DNA of 64,000 nt from Pyrus communis (taxonomy: Eukaryota; Streptophyta; Magnoliopsida; Rosales; Rosaceae). Under the pieces are notes generated by a model. It did no database searches, was not told the DNA's origin, and saw nothing but the letters and a program-made list of their open reading frames with translations. Below are positions 10,989 to 23,200 of the stretch, in pieces. Position 1 is the first letter of the stretch. The number at the start of each line of letters is the position of its first letter. The DNA lies in the NCBI RefSeq assembly GCF_963583255.1, contig NC_084807.1:5312872-5376871 (forward strand), written 5' to 3'. The translations under genes were made by a program, and so were the position numbers.

Positions 10989-12871
10989 TTACTGCTTTTT
11001 CTCTTCAGCTTTCTTCGGCTGAAAGAAACAACCGAATGGAACCGTGAGGAAAATAATATAGTTTAACAAAATAAATCCTTCTAGGCCGGAAGGTGAAAGA
11101 TCATTTAAGATAACAAAAAGAAAAAAGCTACGGAATTGTCTCTCAAAAACCTGCAAAGGCACACACAAACACAGAAAGTGCAAGAAACATAAATTTTAAG
11201 TCCCCTTGGCACTATAAGGAAATGCCGCCGAAGCATCCGATGGCCTTTAAGATGAATATTGAATAATCCATAAAATGTTGACCAATTTTGACAGACAAAT
11301 AAGGATTTGGATGTGAACAGGTGATGCAACAACTATGATTTTAGATAACAAATCCCAACATCCCGGTTCCCAAATTCTTGCTTCATCTTGATGCATTTTC
11401 TATATTCAGGTAATCGTAGACACTAATGGTATTTGATGCATAAGAAACAAATAACACACCAATCGTAAAATATGAAAGCTGTGATCAAAATTGATGGTAA
11501 AGCAGATCAAGCAGCAAGGAAAGGCCAGTGAAGCCAATCCTGAACTTTAACACAGAACCAAAATGAAGGCATATATAAGCATCAGCAACTGTTTGGGTAA
11601 AGACAGTGGTAAAGTATTACCATCATGATTCATCACAATCACCACGGTCCATGGCTCATGTCACGAGTCATGAGTCTTACTTCCCATTTCAGAACAAAAC
11701 GACCCTGACTGTACTATCATTATCGAAATCTACAAGCATCAGTCACGAACCGAAGCTTGAACAAGTCATGAGATGAAAGAAAAAAATATGTAAAAACTTA
11801 TCACCTTTATCTTACTGAATATGGCTTACAGGGAGAAAAATGGATAAATTGATCACTAAATCTCTTTTGTACATGAACATAAAAAACGCAGGACAATGAC
11901 ACCAAAAGCTGACCCAACACTTCGGCAAAACATGAATTGTTCGCAATTTTTAAAACAAATCTTAAAGAAAATGCTATACAAATGTAAATATCAGTGTGAT
12001 TTGGTTGTCATAATTTTGAATTATCTTTCTGGGGGTTAGGGTTTAAAAATTGAAAATTTTCAAGTTTTAAATACAATTTTCTTTCATTTCATCTGAAATT
12101 CAGCAAAAAAAGACGGTCACCCAAAGCGAAAACGGAGAACCGAATGGTTATCAATGCAGCTGGGGGTCAGTTTTGAGTAACTAAGTGAAGAAATTGAATG
12201 TGAAAGACATACACTGTAACATGTGATGTGTGCGCGCGCATACATGCGTACAAAAGGGTCGGATTTTGAAAAGGAAATATCAACAGACGCACAGGGTCAT
12301 TGTGCACTGCACCGAGCGAGAATGGCAATCAACAATGGTGACTACATTTACAGCAATCAAAAGAATAGCATAATTACAAGTTCCAAGCGATGCACGTTAC
12401 ATGTTCGACGAAATGCCACAGACAGACAGAGGATTCAATCACTAACACAAAAAAAAGCTCTTGGCCCTCAGCCTTAAGCTCTTAGAGAGAGAAGCAAAAT
12501 GTAAATTCTATTACCTTGGTGCCCGGGGCCGGTTGGTGGAGCTCGCCGCCGGGGATAATAACGGGCCAGGACTCGCCGGCGTCGCGGAACATCTGCTCGG
12601 TCTCGAGGCTCTGACCCTTTTCGAGAATCATGTTGCGGATGTCCTGGGCGGGAGTGGTGGTGGCGTCGTAGACCTGCTCGACGCCGTTGACGAAGGTGAC
12701 GGTGATCTTGGGGGGCTGGTCGTCGGTGCGGCGCTTGACTTGGACAGCGCAGGAGGGGTTGGACTCCTTGGCCTTGCGGGCGTTGCACTGCGCCAGGAAC
12801 TCCAGACACGACGCCGTTCGAGGGTCCAAGGCATTGAACTCGATCCTCACTCTCGATAGGAACTTCAACAT
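10989..12871 (-). CDS. MRPL53: Mitochondrial large-subunit ribosomal protein mL53
   Basis: Two exons, 12515-12871 and 10989-11018, join in phase 0 across a 1.5-kb GT..AG intron to give 128 residues. The product (MLKFLSRVRIEFNALDP..., CLEFLAQCNARKAKESNP, ITVTFVNGVEQVYDA, ILEKGQSLETEQMFRDAGE) matches plant mL53, a small thioredoxin-fold-like protein of the mitochondrial 39S-type subunit. Reading exon 1 through its donor adds a spurious hydrophobic tail (VIEFTFCFSL). The last exon supplies the family's basic C-terminus, PKKAEEKKQ. Exon 1 is GC-rich compared with its surroundings, which explains the long overlapping frames on the opposite strand. No separate targeting peptide is obvious; mL53 proteins often lack a long one. 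Confidence 0.92.
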
Positions 12872-12985
12872 GATATCCGACTGACTCTCAGTTTATTTGT
12901 TTTGATAGTTTTGAGTTTTGGTTACTCGAGCGAGGGCTCAACAAAACAATTGTTTGAGAAATGCTATACAAGAGTATATTCCACA

Positions 12986-13848
12986 GTAATGTTAGTTTGT
13001 TTGGTAGCGCTTTTAAAATAATAGAAATATATTTTAAAGAAAATGTTTTATGTTACAAATGCTTGATGGTTCAACAGGTAAGGAGTTTATTCCCCTTAAG
13101 CAAGGTCTCGAGTTCAAGCCTTGTGAATGGAGAAGCCAGCATTAGGAGAACTTGCCCCTAGAATGGGGTCTGGCCCGATTCAAGGGATTAGTCCTCGCCT
13201 ACGTGCGGTGAATACCCTGAATTCATCTAGAAAATGTTTGAGGTTCTAAAAGCACCCTAAATGCTTTCTGCAATAAGCATTAGTTATGTGTTTTTTCCAT
13301 GAAGCACTTGAAGTGTTCTTTTAGGATTTACTTATATTTTTACTAAGGATTAGTTCCAAAAACATTTTTTTCAAAAATGCTTTCAGTTATTTTAAAAACA
13401 TTTCAAAACAAGCTCAAGGGTTGTATTTTAAGAGTTGGAACTAGAACTATTTTGGCTCGTGTATGGAGTTTCCGTACATACATGTTGAGTTGGTCTCTTT
13501 TCCAAAATTCAGCTCTCTACAAGTTTGCAATTTGTGTCTAAAAGTGCTTTTAAAATAGCTAAAAACACTTTTTGCGAAGATACTTTAATATGATTATTTC
13601 TTAACAAATTAGTATTAGCAATTTGTGTTAGCTATACAATAAATTCTTGATTTATATTAAGTAACCAAAACCGCTTCACTGTAAAAAAAGCACACGAAAT
13701 TGCTTTTCGAAAGAATATGCACTTCTCATAGAAGTGCTACCAGTAAAATAACCATTTTCAAACAAGCCCAATCATAATGGAAAAATAACTTCTAAAACAC
13801 TAATGAACCTAACTACTTTCAAAGAAGCATTTCCAAACAAGCCATTAC
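12986..13848. mobile_element. Old DNA-transposon/MITE-like element with a SINE nested inside
   Basis: The left end (GTAATG, then GTTTGTTTGGTAGCGCTT) and the right end, reverse-complemented (GTAATGGCTTGTTTGGAAATGCTT), form an imperfect terminal inverted repeat. The interior is non-coding and full of GCTTTT/AAAAGC words. A 180-bp SINE-like insertion splits the left part. A related, more decayed copy appears near 32350-32595. The look is hAT-like, but no clear 8-bp target duplication was identified. Confidence 0.5.
13049..13228 (+). mobile_element. tRNA-derived SINE-like insertion with 11-bp target duplication
   Basis: The 11-mer AGAAAATGTTT flanks the insert exactly at 13038-13048 and 13229-13239. 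Inside, a tRNA-like head has a possible box A (GGTTCAACAGGTAAGG) and, about 40 bases on, a box B-like GGTCTCGAGTTCAAGCC. The insert is 180 bp and does not end in poly(A). Size, internal promoter-like boxes and target duplication together support a SINE, but I cannot name the family. Confidence 0.6.
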
Positions 13849-14258
13849 ATCCGTCATAACGGCATGAAGACGGGGTGAAGGTCAAAATTTACCGTCATTG
13901 GTTCAAACTGCAAGAGACTGATATCTCAAATTGTAGAGCGTTTATACTTGCAGTCGAGGTCCTGTTTTCAGATTCCCCTCTACCCGATTATCGCTTGTAT
14001 AAAGAAAAGATGGTGTAAAACCATTTAACAGCAGTAAAGAACGGTATGGTATTAACACAATGGACAAAAAGAAAAAAATATATACAAAGTTGTGCTTGAG
14101 ACAGTCAGGTAAAACGAGAGAAATAAAGAACACAAAAAGCTCACAGAGGGCTTAAGCAATAAAAAGAATATGGGTTTCAGCTGATTAATTACAGCACAAC
14201 ACTAGCACATAAAGGGTAAAAATTTAATAGAGTAAAAAACCTTGGGTCATTTACAAAT

Positions 14259-17200
14259 TCATCGACGCCTATTCCGAGTGTAGCTTGGGGATCCTGTGTT
14301 GCCTCTGTAGTTCCTGCTGGGAGAGTCTAGTGATCCCCTAAACGACGCATAAGCACGCTTGGCTGATTCGGGTACTGAGTCTAACGGAATTGACTCCACA
14401 AAACATGCCGTGTTGATGTGAGTCCTCTCAAGCTCTGCTTGAAGTAATTCAGAGCTATACTGCTGAGCAAGTGCCTGAGGCATTCAACAAATTACTTCTG
14501 AGTTATTTGCTTGTACGAAAAGAACCAGAAGCATAGAACTTCACTAAAAGGTCTAACATGAGAACCAATTGACGCGGTAAAAGATTTCTTTCATCCTATT
14601 TACAATTCAATATACTATTCTGGTCGACTATGAATATGCGTATGCACACAATGACTGTCACGATAACCAACTAGTCAACTTGGGGATTTGTATTTTAAAC
14701 AATGTACAAGAAGAAAGCATAAGAGAACTGAGGTTTCTTACAATGAGGTCATCTGGTGACACACTCATCCCATCCTGTCTATCATCAGCAGCCTCTTCAC
14801 TTCCACGTGTTGCTCGTCGATTATGCCCTGGATTCTCCGCATTTTCTGATACACTCTCAGTGGCTTTATCGAGAAGTACCCCTTGTAAGGACTTCAAAGA
14901 CTCCCTTGCATCCGCAGTGAAATATGGATTTAATATAGTCTCGAAGTATTCAAGCTGCATAATATACACAGAAGGCAAATGTCTTAGAACCACATTTTAC
15001 TCTACATGATTAATGATGGTAATGACTTGTTCTCTCTCAACGAGATCACATGAAACAAATACTCCGTAATTTTCTACTTTGCATATGCATAACGTGTTGG
15101 ATACATTAAAGATCTTATCAAAATCAGGTGCATTTAGACATAACGTTTCTCTCTCAGAACATTCATCGGGCACCCAAGGAATATGGTGCAACTGCCATTT
15201 ATTGTTGCTCATCACCAAAGCCATATGCAAATTCAAAACCATCAAACTTCATACAGCATTTCTACTGCAAAAAATCTGTTACCTCCAGCATTAGCTGACA
15301 GAAACCATTTGCATCAAGTGACCTAAGCTCTTTCGATTTATTTTCATGGAACAGACTGATAAAAGTGTCAATTAGACCTTCCACAAGAATGCCAAGTGTC
15401 TTGTCCAATAACGGCTTAGCACCAGAGAACACCTGGAAAGAGGAAATTGATTTCTTGTAAGTTTATTGAGAAAATGATTCAAAAGTTAAAGCTAGGAATA
15501 TGAAAATGCATATATGCATTACCACTCGAAAAATAAAAATAGAAAGAAATATTTACACGCTCACCTAAGTTGCCAAGCAAACAATGTATCATGTGATTCA
15601 TTTCATACTATGGCCTAAAGAAGAAAGTCATCGTGAAATAAAAACTAGAAAACAGAAGTTAAAAACTGCATACTACTAAAATCCTTCTACAAGACATTAA
15701 AATTTAATATAACACATGGCTTTCCCTAAGTACCTCTGCATGCACAGCTACCAAAGTGTGCAGTAACTCGACAGCAGCATCACGCACACCCTGCAAGACA
15801 CCACCATTGTATTAACTCATCCAGTTCGGTCATTGAAAAGAAATTGTTAAATATAAAGACAGCTACAAATTCTAAATTCTTTAGTTTCTTACTTTTACAG
15901 CAGGTGCTGCTCCCCATTGAACACCAGAATCCAACAAATAGTTCCAGGCAGCAGTTCTGATCAAATTTGCCTGAGAGGAAAAGTGAACTGTTATGTTTCA
16001 CATAAAGGACCACAGGAAAGTGCATCATAACTCCAATCCCTGTCCGCTTGAATTTTGTGAACAAATGATTGGAGCAACAAAAATGTCAGCTGTGTGTAAT
16101 TTTATTTGAAACAGGTGTTGAACCTGAAAAGTTGCAAACTCACCCCTTCCCCATAATCATGGAGAGAGGAGATGCCCTTTGACACAAAAGAACTGAATTG
16201 CCTTGTGATAAACTAAAAAGAGATTCTTTCAGAAAGTTCCTGCCAGTGGCACTTACATGGTTATATGAGGACATCAACTAAGGTGGACCTATAACTTAAC
16301 TACATTTTCTGAGCCAAGAAGGCCGTAAGTGTAGAAAATGCCCACATAGAAACACAAAAAGACAAGAGAAAGCAAGATAATACAGTAGAACTACAAAAGA
16401 TCTATGTGCGTCTGTGTTGGGGTGTTCATCTATACCTTAGCAAAAGTATATTGCTCAAGGACCTTCTCTTCAAGGCCAGAAAAGGACACCACTAGGTCCT
16501 GTATGTCACCATCCTCTTCTCCTCTTTCCCTTTAAAAAAATATATAAATAGAGAAGATAGCAGGGTAAATAGGCATCAGCAAATAAGTACATGAAAGTTT
16601 TAAACCATCAATAAGTGAACATGAGTCAACTATCAGTTGGCTGAGGCATATCACCAATTGGTCTAATGTTTTGTTTTTGTTTGGGTTTTCTTTAACCTGG
16701 AGCATCCGAATCTTTGACCCGACTAACTCCCAAGGAGGCATTTAGACCCTCCAATTCAAACGGGCCAGGAAAACCCATTGGTCCATCTACTTAACCGTAA
16801 ATTCAACACCATGTTCGTTATTGCGTTCTTATCACAGGTGGAGCAAAATTTCATATGAACTAGTAGATTTCAACAAACAAGTTTTTAATTTTTATATATG
16901 TTATATAACTGTTATTGGGGGAGGAGGAATTGAAAACCTCGAGTGGATGAGTTAATGCAGCTAACCATTTGAGCTAGAAGCCCCGTGCTTCAAAAATGAA
17001 TCTGTAAACAAAAGAATTATATCCTAAAGCCTGCTCATATACAAATCCAGTCACTCTTTATCCAACAAAATAGTTACTGAATTGGACTTGGCCATTTGAA
17101 TGTGAAAGATACAAGGTAGTAGCCAATATTATTTCTGGTTCTTGGGTTCCCGCTTCAGTGGGTTATATAAAGCATTTCACATATCAAGTACATCCAACTG

Positions 17201-20200
17201 CTCCGATTAAAGAGGGCAAGAAACATGATAATATCTCTACAGTTCAATGAAGGGAAATGTAGTGGCCACATACCTAGACTGTAGCCAGATGTGCTTGTAA
17301 TTGTTGTACAACTCATAAGAAAGTTCTTCTCTGCAATAGCCAATATTACTCAAGACTATTAACAACTGTTGATGTGGACCAACACTTCCTGGGAGATCAG
17401 ACTTTTCTGCTAGGGTATGAGAATATCCATTTTGTACGTGTGAACTTCCTTTGCTTGATTTGTTTACGGCAAGCTCACTTCCACCACGCTCTAGATGACC
17501 TGATTAATGGAAGTGTCATAACTGAACACTAAATACTAGCAACATGAAGTTGAGTTAGCCACTCATCCATCGTACCTGCAAAATCAAGCATGCAGTTCAA
17601 AAATGCAAGTCTGACAGATTCTTGTGTTTCTTGGAGTTGCATGAACATATCCTCTGACTTCGTAGCCTCAGTTCTTAAAGATTGAATCATCCTGAAATAA
17701 TAATACCGTTAATGATGAATATATAAATAATGAGTGAATGTTCTGAATTTCTTCAGAGAAAAGGGTAATGAACACTAATAAAATCTTGAGCCTGTCTATC
17801 ACTTGAAAACTCTTGTTTAAGTCGGGTTTAGAGACTTACAACTTGATTTGATCCATTGCTGAGGTCATAACATTACGGAATGCTAGAGGCAAGAAAGAGA
17901 TTGTATAGGGAGATTTATTCCTTTCAAGAACTGACACTGGAACCCATGTCTCATCTTTTGAAATCTCTGCAGTTGATGCCCGCATCCATGAGCAGAGCCT
18001 TAGGATGTAAATCTTAGTAATTTCCGACTGAAGTGCTCGAGTTGCAGTTACTGTTACAAAAATAAGTCCAACCTTCAGAACACTTTAAGAAATCAGCACA
18101 TTGCAGGTTAAGAGAACGCTAAGATACCAGCAATAGAAGGAGCTGATTCTTTTGCTTGGAAAGTTTCACATGCTTTAGATATCTCTGTTATGGCATCCCT
18201 CATATACGGTTGCAGAATGTTTGATTCTTCAAGATCGCGAAATGTATTGCAAACCTGCATCAAGAGTAAATAAATTTATAACTACCTACCAAACCTTGGG
18301 TTTAGACTGAAGATATGCAAATACCTACAGTTGAATGCAGTTTGGCATGAGCTGATATTAAATTTTGATTTGAAGCATATAAATACAGCAGATGATAATA
18401 AAATACAGTTTAACTTTTATATTCGAGCAGCTATTTTTGAGGCTCCCTATCTCCCATATGAGTCACAAGACAAACAAAAAAGAAATATAACTTAAATTAG
18501 AAGTTGAAAATTCACATTTCCCTTTAAACTATCCAGGTAACCTTATCTCTAAATAAAGTATCAACGAATGCAGAATAGAGTTGATCAAGGCAACTTGTCA
18601 TTCTGCAATTACAACAGAAAATACTCAGTTTTACTAAAAATTACAAAGTAATTTGGTATATTTTGTACTCAAACATATCCACAGTCATCTATGTACTTAA
18701 GCTTAATGACCTAAGGCTTCCATTTATGTAATGCTAAATGATAACAAGCAGGTTCAGCCGGCATACTCACTTTGACTTCATACGCAGATATGGTATTCCG
18801 TATCATTCCAGCAACTTCATCAAGGGAATGAGTGGAGTACTTCCCATCTCCAACTTTATCCTCAGCTTTATTTGCTGGAGTGTTAGCATTTGATTCAGTA
18901 GAAACTTGGGACGACTGAAAGATTGAGATTCACAAGAATAAAAGTGAAATCATCTCTCACAAACAAAAAAATTAGATCATTTCTTAAATATAGCAACACA
19001 AAAAAAAAAATTAGATCATTTCTTAAATATAGCAACACAAATATAAATATAAATAAGGTTCTTCTTGACTGAATATGCATGCCACTGCTTCCCTCACTAG
19101 TGAACAGGCGATAGGCTTAAAGTTCTCCGTGCATATTCTCACGTATTAGCAGCCAGCATAAATATGTATCAGCTTAAATATGATGACACTCATATTATGA
19201 TGCTTGAACAAACATGACGGTGTTTGAGGTAAAGAAATCAACCTCTGGCATTAGAAATAATTAAACCAAATGGAGGGAATTATGCAGAGGCTAAGGAACT
19301 CAGGTTTTGCATTTGAGATAATAGTAAAAAGAAACCCACAGCGCATCAATCTTCATGCAGTTTGGAAGCTTACATTCCTTTTCTGAGTTATTTATGTTAA
19401 AAGGTAATTTTAAGGTTTGTATAATTGGATGACCATACTCCATGGTATAGCAGCTATTGACTAGGTATTCTAAGAACAATCTATAATTCTACCATTGCAT
19501 TCTTCACTTGAATTCAAAAGTCTGATGTTAAATGAATGAATATATTACACCAACGGGAATTGGATACATAAAAACAAAAAAAATATAATTTAAGAAGTTA
19601 TATAAAAATAGAAGGTAAAATAATAAATGAGTGATGAAGTGGGTGATAAACATTTGCTGGGGAACTTTGTAACTTTACCAAATTACGCTGGCTGTTTATT
19701 GATAAACTCATCTTATATTGATGGTTTTCTAAATAAATTAAGTCGGGTCAAAGCTTCCAGCCTACCTCCTACGGTTGACGTTATATAGTAGTATCAATGT
19801 GTGTGATAAAAGTCAAGTTGTGGTATAATAACAGACCATTTGCCATGCTATATTATCAATTCTATGAAACTGTATCTCTTATCATACTAATGCATTGGAA
19901 GACCAAATATATTCATGTGTACACTATGTCCATGTACATACATGATTTCTGGAACTGTTAAATAAAATGACCCCAAAAATTATTAAAGGTATATAAGATA
20001 AAACGCATGAGCATCATTAGAAGACAAATTTTATCAACAATTAAGAGTAGATCGTACATAAATGCCAAAGCTTAGAATAAAGTGTTAACAGTGTTAACCA
20101 TACCTTTGCGAATTTCCCACTGAAAACAGAAAGTGCCACTTTCCAGAAAGCTGGTATGTGATGGATAAGTACAGCAGTTAATCTGCGAATATACCTCCCT

Positions 20201-23200
20201 CTAAGAGCATCAACTTCTTCACCTGTCAAGTCCACTGGCAGAGAATCTACTGGAAGGTGGTTGTCCCCAAGAGAATAGTTGACATCTGACTGACAGTAGT
20301 GTAAAAGAACAAAGTGTTAAGCACTGACCCACTCTTTAGCTGTTAATCAGTGTAAGATGATCCTTCTAAGGGTCACACTTACAGATTGATTTATATCTTC
20401 TTGAATCTGTCTCCATCTTGCATCAGACAGAGCCCTTTCACGTAACTCATTATGTAAAGTCTCCATCCTAGCTTCATGATCCAATGTGCATTTCTCAAGC
20501 AAACCTCGAATTCTGTTATTCTGAAAAAGAAACGAACTAAAAGAATTCAGTATGTTGACAATGGTCCCCTCTCTAGTTTTTAATGCATAGTCACATTCAG
20601 GTGCAGTATCAGGGTGTTTCCCCAAGAAGGAAATTACAAAACACGTCCTCTGTTTTTATTCTGAAAGCTTTTTGTCTGGTGGTGTGAAGGGAGAGAGAGA
20701 CTGTTAACCATTAGCTGTTAGTTGTGTCTGAAAAACAAACTAGGGTTGAACCTCTCTTTTAATAAAAACGAGATTCTAATAACAAGGAGAAGAGTGACAT
20801 ACATAAGAGGATGAGATATCTACAAATTAAGAGGAAAACATAAATATCAACCATTAACACGTAAGACCAATCAATTAGAAATATATATTAAATAAATATG
20901 GACCACCCCATTATAACGCCATAACGTAAATCTAGACGCTTGATCAGGTTGATTATTGCCATTATCGTCCAGATTCAGAGTCTAGCAACAAAACGGTAAT
21001 CCATTCAAGTGGACCCTTTAAATGCATATAAGCAAAGTGCAGAAGAGGGGTCCCCATATATTTGCAAGAAATGAATATAGCTTGTAGGCCCACCCCAGTT
21101 CATAGTGCAAGATACAAATCTAACTTGTAACTGAGATCAAATAAATAAACCAGGCTCAACTTTAAGTCCTTACCCTAACTGTGATCAAATAAAAAAAACA
21201 AAGCTCAGCTTTAAGTCCTTACCTTTTGTATTGGTAATAAATGAGTCAACGGGACATATTCAGGATGATATCCCTTCGATCTATGTTGCAAAAGAACAGA
21301 GAATTGGATGGAGATCTCAAACATGGAATACAAGCTGGATGGACGAAGTGGAAGAGTGCATCAAGTGTGTTTTGCGACCGTCTCATGTGCCATTGCTCAA
21401 GGGGAAATTTTATAGGACGGCAACAAGGCAGCAATGCTTTATGGCACGGAATATTGGGCGGTCAAGCATCACCACGTGCAAAAATTAAGTGCAGCAGAGA
21501 TGAGAATGCTTCTTTGATGTGTGGGCACACAAGAATAGGCAGGATGAGTGACCCAATTGAAGATAAGATGAGGGAAAATCAGTTAAGGTGGTTTGGACAT
21601 GTGAACCAAAGACCTACATATGCTCCAATTAGAGAATGTGATTATTAGATAGAGGGTCAGGGCAAGAAGGGTAGAGAAAGGCCTAGGAAAACTTGGAAAG
21701 AAACTTTGTGAAATGACATGGAGTACTTGGAGCTAACGGAAGACTTGGAGCAAAACCGAGCGCAGTGGCACTCTAGGATTCATATAGCCGACCCCACTTA
21801 GTGGGGCAAGACTTTGCTGTTGTTTTTGGTATTAACGGTAAACACTGAAATTTCATGACAATAATCAAATGGTGGTTCTGTTTTGATTGACTTTTGCAAA
21901 GATAATCCTTGAATTGAAAAGTAAAAAAATGGACGTTCAGATCATTCAAAGATATGGAGACAGTATATATTTCCTACTCTAACATTGCCGCTTACATGTT
22001 TGTGGGCCTTTCCCATCACTAGAGAGCCCAATATGTGCTTAATATACGTTGGGAATTACAATTGCAAAGATTCAAATCAAGACTTCCTGCTTAGATACCA
22101 TGCTAAATTTGGTTGGTTTATCATTATTTCCAAAAGCTTAAGCTATTAGAATGTGGCACAACAAATATTTTATACTCTCACTACGAAACTGGCTTCAACA
22201 ACTAAGCAACTGCAATTTCGAATTTTAATGGTAATAAACATGATGATTAAGATCACCTTCAGCGTTGCTTAGTTTACAATTAGGGAATTAAAAAGAAACA
22301 ATAAATAAATCCCAAGTATAGTTAACTAACCTGTATATTTAAATAGTGCCATACAGGATCTGACTCAGGTTCCAGCTCCAATAACAGCCTCACTGTGTTT
22401 TCAACCTGCATTAAGTATAAAAAGTCTTATTAGACAATTATTCAAACAAAAAACAATAATGTTAATACAAGATATGATGAGTCTTACGCAACAGCTCTCT
22501 TTAATGCATGTGAATCATCTTGTCTAGCTAAAATCACCCTATCACCTCTCAAAAAGTTACAGATGAAAGAAGAAAAGAAAATATAATAGGTGGTTACCAA
22601 AGTCTTCTGTTTACCACTTTTTCGAAAATCTTAAGTTGTTATGATGTAGGCCAGAATCATTTTATATTTTACATTCTTGCTTACATGGGGGATTTGAGTC
22701 ATATGATGGAGCTTTGGCTGAGAGTAATTGAGCATAAACAGAGGCATGAGACATGGGTCTCAGACAATCAATTCGGGTTAATACCAGGGCGCTCGACTAT
22801 GGAGGCAATCTATCTCTTACGGAGATCCATGGAACGAATTAGAGATATGCAAAAGGATTTGTGCGTGGTCTTTACAGATTTGGAAAAAGCGTATGATAGG
22901 ATCCCACAAGAAATTCTTTAGAAGATCCTAGAAAAGAAAGGAGTACGAGTAGCATATGTCCAAGCAATAAAGGATATGTATGATAGAGCAAGAACTGCAA
23001 TAAGACCTCATGAAGGACAAACTGAGATTTAAGTCCTTTCCTTTTTTTGCATTAGTAATGGATGAGTTAACATGACATATTCAAGATGATATCCCTTGGT
23101 GTATGCTTTTCACAAATGATATAGTGCAGAATGTAGATAGATGTAACGCAAGAAGGAGTAATTGCGAAGCTTAACCATTCACGAGAAGTGTTGGAATCTA

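Noticed and set aside
12461..12884. Plus-strand frames opposite mL53
   Set aside because: Antisense shadows of a GC-rich coding exon.
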